DNA from: Aquabacterium sp. A7-Y
GTDB taxonomy: Bacteria > Pseudomonadota > Gammaproteobacteria > Burkholderiales > Burkholderiaceae_C
Direction: 5' to 3'
NCBI RefSeq assembly: GCF_026153205.1
Contig: NZ_JAPFBW010000043.1
Coordinates: forward strand, 1 to 48,907
DNA length: 48,907 nucleotides
Of this stretch, positions 36,821-45,022 are shown piece after piece. The translations under genes were made by a program, and so were the position numbers. Each line of letters opens with the position of its first letter. Within the stretch, counting starts at the first letter, position 1. Below the pieces are notes generated by a model. It did no database searches. It saw only the letters and a list, made by a program, of their open reading frames with translations, and was not told the DNA's origin.

Positions 36821-37723
36821 TCAGCCCAGCGCCAGCGCCGCGACGCCGAGCCCGATGCAGGCGGCACCGGCCAACCGCAGCAGCCGGTCGCCCTCGCCGA
36901 GCAGGCGTCCGCCGAGCAGCGCGGCGAACAGCATGGACACCTCGCGCGCCGGCGCCACATGGCTCAGCGGCGCCATGCGCGCGGCATACAACACCAGCAC
37001 ATAGGCCAGCGGGCTGATGACGGCCACCAGCAAGGCGTGGCGCCACTGCCGCCGCCAGGCCTCCCACGTGTGGGCGCGGTTGCGCAGCGCCGAGGGCAGC
37101 AGGAAGCCGATGCGCAGCAGGTTGCCGATGTAGTCGACCAGGATGGGCGAGATGAGCAGCACCTTGACCAGATAGCCGTCGATCACGGTGTAGCCGCCGA
37201 TCAGCCCGCCGGTGACGAGGCCGTACAGCAGCCCCGCGCGCACCCGGGCCCGCTGCGCCGCGTCCCCTGCATGCCCCAGCAGCGACTTCACCAGCCCCGG
37301 TCCGCCCGCGATCAGGAACACGCCAGCCCCCAGCACACCCAGCGCTCCCAGGCTGGAGAGCGTCTCGCCCAGCACCAGCACCGCGAACACGGACGTCAGC
37401 AACGGCCCGGTACCGCGCGCGACCGGGTAGACCACGGTGAGATCCGAGGCCCGGTAGCCGCGCAGCAGCGTCGTGAAATAGACCAGATGCGTGACCCCGC
37501 TGGCCAGCACCAGCCCCCATTCGAGCGGCCCCCACGCCGCGATGCCCTGCCCGGCCTCCCCCGGCATCGCCGCCCAGACGCCCACCGGCAGCCAGACGAC
37601 CACGATCATCACGGCGGTCAGCAGCACGAAGCGGTTGTCCCCACCCGCGTGCTTGGCCACCAGGTTCCAGACCGCATGCAGCAAGGCCGCCACGATCACC
37701 AGGGCAAAGGCAAAAGCAGACAT
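36821..37723 (-). CDS. EamA-family (DMT superfamily) membrane transporter
   Basis: 300 residues with about ten predicted membrane helices and the two EamA repeats. It opens MSAFAFALVIVAALLHAVWNLVAK and contains VVYPVARGTGPLLTSVFAVL, the usual DMT repeat-1 end. Probably exports or imports a small metabolite; substrate unknown. It lies downstream of folE-BLUF on the same strand, separated by the structured 37823-37943 element. Confidence 0.9.
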   Translation of the reverse strand: MSAFAFALVIVAALLHAVWNLVAKHAGGDNRFVLLTAVMIVVVWLPVGVWAAMPGEAGQGIAAWGPLEWGLVLASGVTHLVYFTTLLRGYRASDLTVVYPVARGTGPLLTSVFAVLVLGETLSSLGALGVLGAGVFLIAGGPGLVKSLLGHAGDAAQRARVRAGLLYGLVTGGLIGGYTVIDGYLVKVLLISPILVDYIGNLLRIGFLLPSALRNRAHTWEAWRRQWRHALLVAVISPLAYVLVLYAARMAPLSHVAPAREVSMLFAALLGGRLLGEGDRLLRLAGAACIGLGVAALALG

Positions 37724-37822
37724 GCAACCCCAGTTAAAACATCACCCAAGCCCCAACCCGAAGCCGAAGGCGAGCGGTCCCCAGGCAAAGCCGAAGGCGA
37801 GCCGATTCACCGAGGCGTAGCG

Positions 37823-37943
37823 AGAGCGGGGAGCGGCGTAGCGAGCAGGGCGAGGTGCGTCCCGAGAAGCGCAGCCGTACTCCCTGTACGGCGAGCATCG
37901 CAGGGATGCAGATCGCCCTGCGCAGTAGCCGAGCCCCGCTCTC
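37823..37943 (-). repeat. Nested inverted-repeat element in the BLUF-eamA intergenic region
   Basis: Three concentric stems: 10 bp (37823-37832 with 37934-37943, GAGAGCGGGG), 9 bp (37846-37854 with 37914-37922, GCAGGGCGA) and an apical 7 bp (37875-37881 with 37887-37893, GCCGTAC). Short direct repeats (GGCGTAGCGAG twice; AAGCCGAAGGCGAGC-like twice) lie at its left side and just beyond. The right arm ends in the first base of the BLUF stop codon. It could be a dispersed REP-like element, a structured RNA or an elaborate terminator; there is no T run. Confidence 0.6.
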
Positions 37944-38368
37944 TACGTACGGCAGAGGATGGAGGCGGTGGCGATCAACTCATCCAACAACGCCATCGAC
38001 GCCCTCCCCGACACGGCATACGGATCGAGCACCGGCCGCTCCGAGTACTTGAGCAGCATCGATGGATTGATCTTCGCGAGGTTCACCTGCCCCATGGTCC
38101 AGCCGGCGAAACGCCTCTCGGCGATCTCCTCGTAGTGCAGCAGCGTCACCTCCCGGTGGCGCTCGTCGCAGACGATCTCCTTGTAGAGCGCATTCACGGC
38201 CTCGCGGCTGCCCTCCAGCACCTGCAGGAAGACCTCGCCGCCATAACAGAGGATGCCCGTGATGCCCAGGCCCGGGTTGCGGTGGCGCGAGCGGCTCAGG
38301 ATGGCTTCGATGCTCTCGTGGCTCAGGGCTTCGGCGGCACGGCTGCAGTACAGCAAGCGGATCAGCAT
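37943..38368 (-). CDS. BLUF-domain blue-light photoreceptor
   Basis: 141 residues, essentially a stand-alone BLUF domain with a short C-terminal tail. It has LLYCSRA (flavin-contacting Tyr7), SRHRNPGLGITGILCY (Asn), FLQVLEG (signalling Gln) and FAGWTMG (Trp), the standard residue set for FAD-based light sensing. With no output domain, it should act by binding a partner. It follows folE by 19 bp on the same strand. c-di-GMP enzymes, common partners of BLUF proteins, are abundant in the window, but no link is shown. Confidence 0.93.
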   Translation of the reverse strand: MLIRLLYCSRAAEALSHESIEAILSRSRHRNPGLGITGILCYGGEVFLQVLEGSREAVNALYKEIVCDERHREVTLLHYEEIAERRFAGWTMGQVNLAKINPSMLLKYSERPVLDPYAVSGRASMALLDELIATASILCRT

Positions 38369-38387
38369 GGCGTCGGCTCCTCGGCGT

Positions 38388-39125
38388 TCATGACTTCTTG
38401 TTGTTGAGCAGGGACAAGAACTCGCGGCGCAGGCTCGGGTCCTTGAGGAAGGAGCCGCGCATCACGCTGTTGATCATCTTCGAGTCCATGTCCTTCACGC
38501 CGCGCCACTGCATGCAGAAGTGGTCGGCCTCCATCACGATGGCGAGGCCGTCCGGCTGCATCTTGTCCTGCAGCAGGTCGGCCACCTGGGTCACGGCTTC
38601 CTCCTGGATCTGCGGGCGGCTCATGATCCACTCGGCCAGCCGCGCATATTTGGACAAGCCGATCAGGTTGGAGTGCTCGTTGGGCATCACGCCGATCCAC
38701 AGCTTGCCGAGGATGGGGCAGAAGTGGTGCGAGCAGGCGCTGCGCACGGTGACCGGGCCGACGATCATCAGCTCGCTCAGGCGCTCGACGTTGGGGAACT
38801 CGGTCACCGGCGGAATCGCCACATAACGTCCCTTGAAGACCTCCTGCAGGTACATCTTGGCGACGCGCCGCGCGGTGTCCTGGGTGTTGTGGTCGCTCTC
38901 GGTGTCGATCACCAGGCTTTCCAGCACGCCGTTCATCTTCTGCTGCACCTCGTCCAGCAGGGCTTCCAGCTCGCCCGGCTCGATGAACTCGGCGATGTTG
39001 TCATTGGCGTGGAAACGCTGCTGCGCCGCCTTGATGCGCTCGCGGATGCGCACCGACACGGGCACGCCTTGGTCGTTGTCGCCGGCGGCCGGCAGGGGGG
39101 TGGAGACCGGGGAGAGGGCACTCAT
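38388..39125 (-). CDS. folE: GTP cyclohydrolase I
   Basis: 245 residues from ATG 39123-39125 (MSALSPVSTPLP); an upstream in-frame start adds a 29-residue Arg-rich tail. Zinc ligands are in CSHHFCPI and the later HFCMQWRGVKD; the family segment IGLSKYARLAEWIMSRPQIQ is present. It converts GTP to 7,8-dihydroneopterin triphosphate, the first step of folate synthesis. The N-terminal 35 residues are poorly conserved. Co-directional with the BLUF gene. NudB, which acts on its product, is encoded at 48236. Confidence 0.95.
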   Translation of the reverse strand: MSALSPVSTPLPAAGDNDQGVPVSVRIRERIKAAQQRFHANDNIAEFIEPGELEALLDEVQQKMNGVLESLVIDTESDHNTQDTARRVAKMYLQEVFKGRYVAIPPVTEFPNVERLSELMIVGPVTVRSACSHHFCPILGKLWIGVMPNEHSNLIGLSKYARLAEWIMSRPQIQEEAVTQVADLLQDKMQPDGLAIVMEADHFCMQWRGVKDMDSKMINSVMRGSFLKDPSLRREFLSLLNNKKS

Positions 39126-39308
39126 GGTGGGAAGCAGCAAGCTCGGAACGTGGCTGAAACCGTCCGATGCTAGCAGGCGCGGCCGAGGCCTGGCCGCCGC
39201 TCTCCGATTCACCCCCCGCCTTCCCAGCGTGAGATCCGCACTTGCCGCCTGCTTGCCCGGGCGCCATCATGGAGCCCTTTCAAGTCCGGCGCCTCGTCAG
39301 GCGACCCC

Positions 39309-41159
39309 ATGTTGTTGTACCTGCTTCGCTGGGTGGCGTGCGCCCTGGCCCTGGCCGCGGCGGCCCCGGCCCTCGCGCTGTCTGCGGGCGCCTCCCCCGG
39401 CGTGCTGCCGGTCTCGGTGGCCGGCACGTCGTGGCCGCGCGTCCTGTCGGCCGACATGGAGGTGCTGGAGGACCGCGAGGGCCGGCTCGAGCTGTCACAG
39501 GTGCGTGCCCTGCCGGGCGAACGCTGGAGCAGCACCGGCGGCCACGCGCTGAACCCCGGATTCTCCAGCTCGGTCTGGTGGATCCGGCTGCGGCTGTACA
39601 ACCCTCAAGACCTGCCGGCGCAGCGCCTGCTGGAGCTGGCCCACCCGCTGCACGACGATGTGCAGGCCTGGCTGGTGCGGCCGGATGTCGCGCACCCCCA
39701 GCAGCACTGGCACACCGGGGACCGCCACCCCTTCGCGACGCGGCCGCTGGACTACCGCACCTTCCTGTTCCCCATGACCCTGGAAGGCGGCGGCTACCTC
39801 GAGGTCTACCTGCGCATCGCCACCCACGACGGCCTGCACGAAGCCGCCGAACTGCAGCTCTGGGACCATCGCAACCTGATCCGCGACGCGGAGCGCCTGC
39901 GCTTCGCCTTCGGGCTGTACTACGGCGCCCTGCTTGCGCTGCTGCTCTACAACCTGTTCCTGTACGCGTCCACCCACATCACGCTGTACGCCCACTACGT
40001 GGTCTACCTCGGCGCGTTTTTCGTGTGGAATTTCTCGTTCCGCGGCTTTGCCTTCCAGCACTGGTGGCCGGCGCATCCCTGGTGGGCGAACCAGGCGCTG
40101 CCCGTCATGGCGGCCTGCGCCTTTGTGACCCACGGCTTTTTCGCCATGCGCTACCTGCAGACGCGCACGTGCACGCCGCGGCTGCACCGCGGGCTGCGCG
40201 CCATGCAGGCCATCAACATCCTCTGCCTGCTGCCGGGGCTGGCTGGCTGGTACGGCGCCACCCTGGCGGTCCAGGCCGTGGTCGGCTGCCTCGGGCTGCT
40301 CCTGCACATCTTCACTGGCGCCGTGCTGCTCTTCCGCGGTTCGCGTCCGGCGCGCTACTACCTCCTGGCGTGGACGGTGCTGGCGGTCGGCATCATCCTC
40401 TACCTGCTGCGCATGGCCGCGCTGCTGCCAGCCACGCCGGTGACCGAGCATGTGCTGCAGGTCGGATCGGTGCTGGAATTCCTGCTGCTGGCCTTTGGCC
40501 TGGCGGACCGCATGAAACAGCTCGAAGACGAGAAGGTCCAGGCCGAGCGTGCCGCACTGGAAGCCAGGGCGGCATTGACCGAACAGCTCGAATCCCAGGT
40601 GCAGGAGCGCACCCGGGCGCTCGAAGCGGCCAACCGCCTGCTGGCCGAGATGGCCATCACCGACGAGCTGACCGGTGCCTACAACCGGCGCCATTTCAAC
40701 GAGGTCTACGCGCCCGAGTTGCGCCGCCAGGCACGCAGCTGCGAAGGCTTCGCGCTGGCCCTGCTCGACCTCGACCACTTCAAGGCCTACAACGACCGCT
40801 ACGGGCACCAGCAGGGCGATCGCGCGCTGCAGGCGGTGAGCAGCGCCGTGCGCACGCTGCTCAAGCGCTCGGGCGATGCCTTCTTCCGGCTGGGCGGCGA
40901 GGAGTTCGCGGTGATGATGCAGGCCCGGCAGCCGGACGCGGCGCAGCGCTTCCTGGAAAGCGTGTGCGAGTGCGTCGCCGAGCTCGAGCTGCCTCACGAG
41001 GGCTCGCCGCACGGCCGCGTCACGATCAGCGCGGGGCTGGTGTTCCTGTCGCCGCACGGCGGTCCGCACGATCCGCAGACCGTGTTCGCCCGGGCCGACG
41101 CCCTGCTCTACCAGGCCAAGGCGGCAGGGCGCAACACGGTCGCGAGCGCGGTGCTCTAG
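39309..41159 (+). CDS. 7TMR-DISM receptor diguanylate cyclase
   Basis: 616 residues. Signal peptide about 1-24, an extracytoplasmic 7TMR-DISMED2-like beta domain about 35-185, seven membrane helices about 195-400 (starting FAFGLYYGALLALLLYNLFL), a coiled coil about 405-445 (QLESQVQERTRALEAANR), and GGDEF about 450-612. The active site is RLGGEEFAVM (GGEEF variant, active in known cyclases) with RSGD I-site five residues upstream. It senses an external, probably carbohydrate-like, ligand and makes c-di-GMP. It is divergent from folE, with 183 bp between. Confidence 0.94.
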   Translation: MLLYLLRWVACALALAAAAPALALSAGASPGVLPVSVAGTSWPRVLSADMEVLEDREGRLELSQVRALPGERWSSTGGHALNPGFSSSVWWIRLRLYNPQDLPAQRLLELAHPLHDDVQAWLVRPDVAHPQQHWHTGDRHPFATRPLDYRTFLFPMTLEGGGYLEVYLRIATHDGLHEAAELQLWDHRNLIRDAERLRFAFGLYYGALLALLLYNLFLYASTHITLYAHYVVYLGAFFVWNFSFRGFAFQHWWPAHPWWANQALPVMAACAFVTHGFFAMRYLQTRTCTPRLHRGLRAMQAINILCLLPGLAGWYGATLAVQAVVGCLGLLLHIFTGAVLLFRGSRPARYYLLAWTVLAVGIILYLLRMAALLPATPVTEHVLQVGSVLEFLLLAFGLADRMKQLEDEKVQAERAALEARAALTEQLESQVQERTRALEAANRLLAEMAITDELTGAYNRRHFNEVYAPELRRQARSCEGFALALLDLDHFKAYNDRYGHQQGDRALQAVSSAVRTLLKRSGDAFFRLGGEEFAVMMQARQPDAAQRFLESVCECVAELELPHEGSPHGRVTISAGLVFLSPHGGPHDPQTVFARADALLYQAKAAGRNTVASAVL

Positions 41160-41207
41160 GTGCGCCCACGTGGCACGGGGTCCATGGCGCGCACGCGGCG
41201 AGGGGGT

Positions 41208-41282
41208 CCAGTTTTGATGCGCGGTGTGGAGAGGGCACGCAAATGCACCAGTTCTGATGCAGAATGCCACCATATTTGATGC
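41208..41282 (+). repeat. Three copies of a TTGATGC-type 13-mer before vapBC
   Basis: CCAGTTTTGATGC (41208-41220), CCAGTTCTGATGC (41248-41260) and CCATATTTGATGC (41270-41282) precede the antitoxin, spaced 40 and 22 bp apart. VapB antitoxins usually bind operators in this position, so these are candidate autoregulatory sites. AT-rich compared with the surroundings. Confidence 0.55.
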
Positions 41283-41294
41283 AATGGAGCCGCC

Positions 41295-41498
41295 CTGCGA
41301 ACGACCGTCACCATTGACGATGCCCTTTACAAGGAAGCGCTTGAGGTCGCGGACCCGAGCATGGACAAAGGTGACCTGTTTCGCGAGGCGATCAAGACCT
41401 TCGTGAGGGTGCAGGCCGCCAAGCGTCTCTCTGCGCTCGGAGCGACCCTGCCTGAGATGCTCGACGTTCCACGGCGCCGCGAGGACGCGCAGACGTGA
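41295..41498 (+). CDS. vapB: VapB-type antitoxin, apparent CTG start
   Basis: 67 residues reading (M)[19 protein letters not shown], then [19 protein letters not shown], typical of the type II VapB family (ribbon-helix-helix-like, binds DNA and neutralises VapC). In this frame the nearest stop upstream is TGA 41277-41279, and no ATG, GTG or TTG occurs between it and the conserved RTTVTIDD. The codon where family members have ATG is CTG at 41295, placed 5 nt after GGAG (41286-41289). Either CTG is used or the start was lost. An ATG at 41284 is in another frame and gives an unrelated peptide. The stop overlaps vapC (GTGA). Confidence 0.8.
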   Translation: MRTTVTIDDALYKEALEVADPSMDKGDLFREAIKTFVRVQAAKRLSALGATLPEMLDVPRRREDAQT

Positions 41499-41875
41499 AG
41501 CGCGTATTGGTGGATACCTCCGTCTGGGTCGATCACTTCCGGCACCACAACGCAGCCTTGGCGGACCTCCTGGAGCTGGATCTGGTGATGATTCACCCGA
41601 TGGTGCTTGGGGAACTCGCCTGCGGTACTCCGCCATCGCGCGCACAGACGCTGCGCGACCTGGACCGCCTACAACAGACACAGCAGGCCAGCGTGCGAGA
41701 AGTGCTTGCCTTCATCGAGCGAGAGCAGCTTTACGGGTTGGGTTGCGGCCCGGTCGACCTTACCCTGTTGGCATCCACGCTGATCACGCCTGGCGTCGAA
41801 CTGTGGACGTCGGACAAGCGCCTGGGAGGGCTGGCGGAGCGATTTGGCGTGATGCACCGGCCCGCGTTGCACTGA
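41495..41875 (+). CDS. vapC: VapC-type PIN-domain toxin
   Basis: 126 residues from GTG 41495, which overlaps the antitoxin stop by 4 nt. The PIN-domain acidic residues are visible: Asp in [10 protein letters not shown], Glu in LGELACG, Asp in PVDLTLLAS and in WTSDKRL. VapC toxins are Mg2+-dependent ribonucleases that cut tRNA or rRNA and are held inactive by VapB. Full length, no damage seen. The pair sits between a diguanylate cyclase and the end of the ligase operon, a plausible insertion site for a mobile module. Confidence 0.93.
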   Translation: MKRVLVDTSVWVDHFRHHNAALADLLELDLVMIHPMVLGELACGTPPSRAQTLRDLDRLQQTQQASVREVLAFIEREQLYGLGCGPVDLTLLASTLITPGVELWTSDKRLGGLAERFGVMHRPALH

Positions 41876-41881
41876 CGGCTG

Positions 41882-43570
41882 TCACACGCCGAGCAGCGCT
41901 TCCAGGCTCTGCAGCGTGTCGGCCTCGTGCAGGGGCTTGTCGTCGCGGATGCGCAGCATGCGCGGGAAACGCACGGCGATGCCGCTCTTGTGGCGGCTGC
42001 TGCGGTTGATGCCCTCGAAGCCGAGTTCGAACACCAGCGTGGGCTTGAGGCTGCGCACCGGGCCGAACTTCTCCAGCGTGGTGCGCCGGATCACCGCGTC
42101 GATGCGGCGGAACTCCTCGTCGGTGAGCCCCGAGTAGGCTTTGGCGAAAGGCACCAGTTGCAAGCGGCCGGCCTCGGGCGGCTCACGCCGCCCGATCGCC
42201 TCGACCACCTGCCGGGCCTCGGCCGCATCGGCCGGCGCCCGGTTCCACACCGCGAAGGTGTAGTCGGTGTAGAGGCTGGCGCGGCGGCCGTGGCCGCGCT
42301 GGGCGTAGATCAGCACCGCGTCCACGCTCATCGGATCGATCTTCCACTTCCACCAGGTGCCCTCGGCCTTGGTGCGTCCCACGCCGTAGCCGGCCTCGCG
42401 GTGCTTGAGCATGAACCCTTCGACGCCGCGCGCTCGCGACTGCTCGCGCAGCGCCGCCAGCTCGGGCCAGTCGCTCGCCTGCACGACGGGCGACAAGGGC
42501 ATCCGCAGGCTTTCGAGCAGGCGGCGCCGCTGCCACTGCGGCAGGCCGCGCTGGTCCTGGCCCTGCCACTCCAGGACGTCGTAGGCGATGAAACTCACCG
42601 GCGCCTCGGCCAGCACCTTTTTGGTCAGCGTCTTGCGGCCGATACGCTGCTGCAGCAGCGCGAACGGCGCCGGCCGGTCGTCCTTCCAGACCAGGATCTC
42701 TCCGTCCAGTACGGTGCCATCGGGCAACGCCTCGGCCAAGGCCACCACCTCGGGAAAGCGGTCGGTCACCAGCTCCTCGCCGCGCGACCACAGCCACACC
42801 TGGCCGGCGCGCTTGACGAGCTGGCCGCGGATGCCGTCGTACTTCCATTCGACCAGCCAGTCGGTGGCCGGGCCCAGCCGAGCCGGGAACTGCTCCAGCG
42901 CCAGGTCGACCTGGTGGGCCAGGAAAAACGGGTAAGGCTGGCCGGCATCGGCCTCGCCGACGCCGTCCTCGTGCGACAGCAGCGCCAGGTAGCGCTCGGC
43001 ATCGGGCCGCGCACTGCCCTCGGCCACCATGCTCGTGAAGCCCATCATGCGCTGCGCCACCCGCTTCGGGTCCAGCCCTGCAAACTCGGCCAGCGCGCGC
43101 GTCACCAGGAGGCGCGAGACGCCGACCCGAAAGCCGCCGCCGATCAGCTTGGCCAACAGAAAGCGGCCGGCCCAGTCCAGCTCGTCCCAGTAGCTGCGAA
43201 TGCGCAGGGTCTGCTCGGCCGGCTCCATGCCGCGCAGCGGCAGCAGGCGCTGCTCGACCCACTCGGCCAGGCCCACCCGGGTCTCGGCGCGCGGCGGCGG
43301 CAGCACATGGGCGATGGTCTCGGCCAGGTCGCCGACCGCCTGGTAGCTCTCCTCGAACAGCCAGTCCTCGATGCCGGCGGCCTCGCAGGCCAGTGCACGC
43401 AGCTGGCGGGTGGCGATGACCTGGCGCGGCCGTCCGCCGGCCAGGAAGTAGACGCCCCAGGCGGCGTCGGCCGGCGCCGCCTGCTCGAAGTAGCGCTTCA
43501 GCGCCGCGACCTTCTCCAGCGTCCCGGTGGTGGCGTCCAGTTCGGTGTAGAGGCGGGCGAAGGCTTCCAT
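41882..43570 (-). CDS. ATP-dependent DNA ligase (ligase-associated DNA damage response type)
   Basis: 562 residues from ATG 43568-43570. The N-terminal DNA-binding domain spans about 1-215. The nucleotidyltransferase core has motif I EWKYDGIRGQ with AMP-accepting Lys243, then DGEILVW, and FMLKHREAGYGVGR leading to WWKWKID (motif V region). The OB domain ends at the C-terminus with FPRMLRIRDDKP. It lacks the polymerase and phosphoesterase domains of LigD, so it is the stand-alone type linked to Lhr-Core helicase and exonuclease in repair of DNA damage. Last gene of a seven-gene minus-strand operon; its start lies 7 bp after the stop of the phosphoesterase gene. Confidence 0.94.
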   Translation of the reverse strand: MEAFARLYTELDATTGTLEKVAALKRYFEQAAPADAAWGVYFLAGGRPRQVIATRQLRALACEAAGIEDWLFEESYQAVGDLAETIAHVLPPPRAETRVGLAEWVEQRLLPLRGMEPAEQTLRIRSYWDELDWAGRFLLAKLIGGGFRVGVSRLLVTRALAEFAGLDPKRVAQRMMGFTSMVAEGSARPDAERYLALLSHEDGVGEADAGQPYPFFLAHQVDLALEQFPARLGPATDWLVEWKYDGIRGQLVKRAGQVWLWSRGEELVTDRFPEVVALAEALPDGTVLDGEILVWKDDRPAPFALLQQRIGRKTLTKKVLAEAPVSFIAYDVLEWQGQDQRGLPQWQRRRLLESLRMPLSPVVQASDWPELAALREQSRARGVEGFMLKHREAGYGVGRTKAEGTWWKWKIDPMSVDAVLIYAQRGHGRRASLYTDYTFAVWNRAPADAAEARQVVEAIGRREPPEAGRLQLVPFAKAYSGLTDEEFRRIDAVIRRTTLEKFGPVRSLKPTLVFELGFEGINRSSRHKSGIAVRFPRMLRIRDDKPLHEADTLQSLEALLGV

Positions 43571-43577
43571 GACAGGC

Positions 43578-44474
43578 TCAGCGCAGGTCGAGCACGTCGA
43601 TGACCGGGGGGTTGAGGAAACGCAGCGGCAGCTTCACCTCGCCCAGCCCGCAGGTCACGAAGGTGGGCACCGGCGGGAAACGGTAGAGGCCGCCGTCGAA
43701 GGGCTCCAGGGTGGAAATCATGTGCTGGTAGAGCCCCGGGATGCGCACCTGCCCGCAGTGCGTGTGGCCAGCCAGCGCCAGCGTCGCCGAGCCCGGCGGC
43801 AGCTCCATCGCCGCATCGGGGTTGTGCAGCAGCGCCAGGCGCGGCTTGTCGGGCGGCAGCTGCGGCAGGAGGCGTTTGCTGTCGTGGGTGGCGGACCAGT
43901 CGCGCAGGCCGAACACCACGAACTTGCCGGCGTCGGCCCAGCTGCGCTGGACCGGCCGCACGCCGTGCTTGCGCAGTGCGGCGTCCAGCTGCCGGTACAG
44001 CGGCGGGCCGGGCATGCCCTCGTCGTGGTTGCCGGGCACCGAGTAGACCGGGTGTTTCAGCCGCGCCAGCGGCGCCAGCAGTTCCTCGACCGGCCGGTCG
44101 GGCTCGTAGGTGTGGTCGCCGGCGATCAGCACGGCGTCCACGTCCAGCTCATTGAGGCGGTCCACGACGCGCTCCAGGAAGGCCGAGCTCTTGAAGACAC
44201 CGACGTGGTAGTCGGCAATCAGCGCGACCCGCACCGGCACGCCCAGGCCAAGCCGGGTCTCCTTCACCGTCAGCAGCTGCGGCTCGATGAAACGCGCCTC
44301 GACGAACAGCAGCGCGAGCACGCCTGCCACCAGCGCGCGCCAGCGCCGCTGGGGCCGGCGGCGCCAGTGGCGCCAGGCCAGCCAGCACAGCGCGAGGGCG
44401 AAGGGCGCGCTGCCCCAGTAGAGCACCAGCGCGAGGAACCAGGCCGGCGAGGCCGGCCCGTAGATCGGAAACAT
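43578..44474 (-). CDS. Membrane-anchored calcineurin-like metallophosphoesterase (YkuE-like)
   Basis: 298 residues. Two N-terminal membrane segments (about 8-30 and 42-62), then the metallophosphoesterase fold: IADYHVG (D-x-H), LIAGDHTYE, VPGNHDEG and ALAGHTHCGQVRIPG. These are all the metal-binding blocks of the binuclear family. The active domain would face the periplasm. It occupies the slot where repair clusters often have the soluble endonuclease PdeM/MPE, but its membrane anchor and HTHCGQ pattern fit YkuE-like proteins better. Substrate unknown. Confidence 0.88.
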   Translation of the reverse strand: MFPIYGPASPAWFLALVLYWGSAPFALALCWLAWRHWRRRPQRRWRALVAGVLALLFVEARFIEPQLLTVKETRLGLGVPVRVALIADYHVGVFKSSAFLERVVDRLNELDVDAVLIAGDHTYEPDRPVEELLAPLARLKHPVYSVPGNHDEGMPGPPLYRQLDAALRKHGVRPVQRSWADAGKFVVFGLRDWSATHDSKRLLPQLPPDKPRLALLHNPDAAMELPPGSATLALAGHTHCGQVRIPGLYQHMISTLEPFDGGLYRFPPVPTFVTCGLGEVKLPLRFLNPPVIDVLDLR

Positions 44475-44521
44475 GAAAACACCTCTCCATGGGATATCCG
44501 GCCGTCATAGCGCGGCCGTGA

Positions 44522-45022
44522 TCAGGCATCCGGGCGCCCCGGCGTCAGCAGGCGCGACTTGAGCGCCTCGAAGCCGGGGTCCTCGTCGCTGTAGGTCTGG
44601 CGTATGGTCTCGGCGTCGCGCGCGCGGCAGCGGCCGATGAAAGCCTGCAGCTCCTGGTGGTGGTAGGGCTGCAGGTTGCGGTCGCTCAGGCGCACGATGT
44701 CCGCGATCAAGGCCCAGTCCACGCCTTCCGACGCCAGCCAGGCGCGCGCGCCAGCCGGCAGGTGCGAGACCAGCTCGATGAGTGCGGCCGGCGCGTCGGG
44801 CGAGGCGATGGCCGCCACCGAGGGCCAGCGCGACAGCATCGGCACGCCGGCAGCCGGCGGCTCCCACAGGGCGACCAGGAAGTGCGCCGGGTAGACGTCG
44901 ATGTGCTGCTCGAAGACCACCTGCCCGGCGTCGAAGGCCGGCCGGATCGCGCCGACCCACAGGCCGGGTGCATAGTGGGTGGCCAGGCGGCGCGAAGCCT
45001 GGACAAGGGCCGGTCCACTCAT
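44522..45022 (-). CDS. Hypothetical protein between exonuclease and phosphoesterase
   Basis: 166 residues; ATG overlaps the exonuclease stop by 4 nt (ATGA), so it is surely translated with it. I do not recognise a family. It is soluble, Trp/Ala/Pro-rich, with phrases such as GLWVGAIRPAFDAGQVVFEQ, VYPAHFLVALWEPP and NLQPYHHQELQAFIGRCR. No known motif or membrane segment. Position inside the repair operon suggests a partner of the exonuclease or ligase, but this is inference only. Confidence 0.8.
   Translation of the reverse strand: MSGPALVQASRRLATHYAPGLWVGAIRPAFDAGQVVFEQHIDVYPAHFLVALWEPPAAGVPMLSRWPSVAAIASPDAPAALIELVSHLPAGARAWLASEGVDWALIADIVRLSDRNLQPYHHQELQAFIGRCRARDAETIRQTYSDEDPGFEALKSRLLTPGRPDA

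Noticed and set aside
41284-41406. ATG 41284 as the antitoxin start
   Set aside because: It reads a different frame (MEPPCERPS) and ends at 41406 without VapB similarity.
41927-43603. 558-codon plus-strand open frame opposite the ligase
   Set aside because: No family features; ligase motifs on the other strand are complete.
43578-44474. Calling the phosphoesterase PdeM/MPE of the repair cluster
   Set aside because: Two N-terminal membrane helices and the HTHCGQ pattern fit YkuE-like enzymes; PdeM is shorter and soluble.
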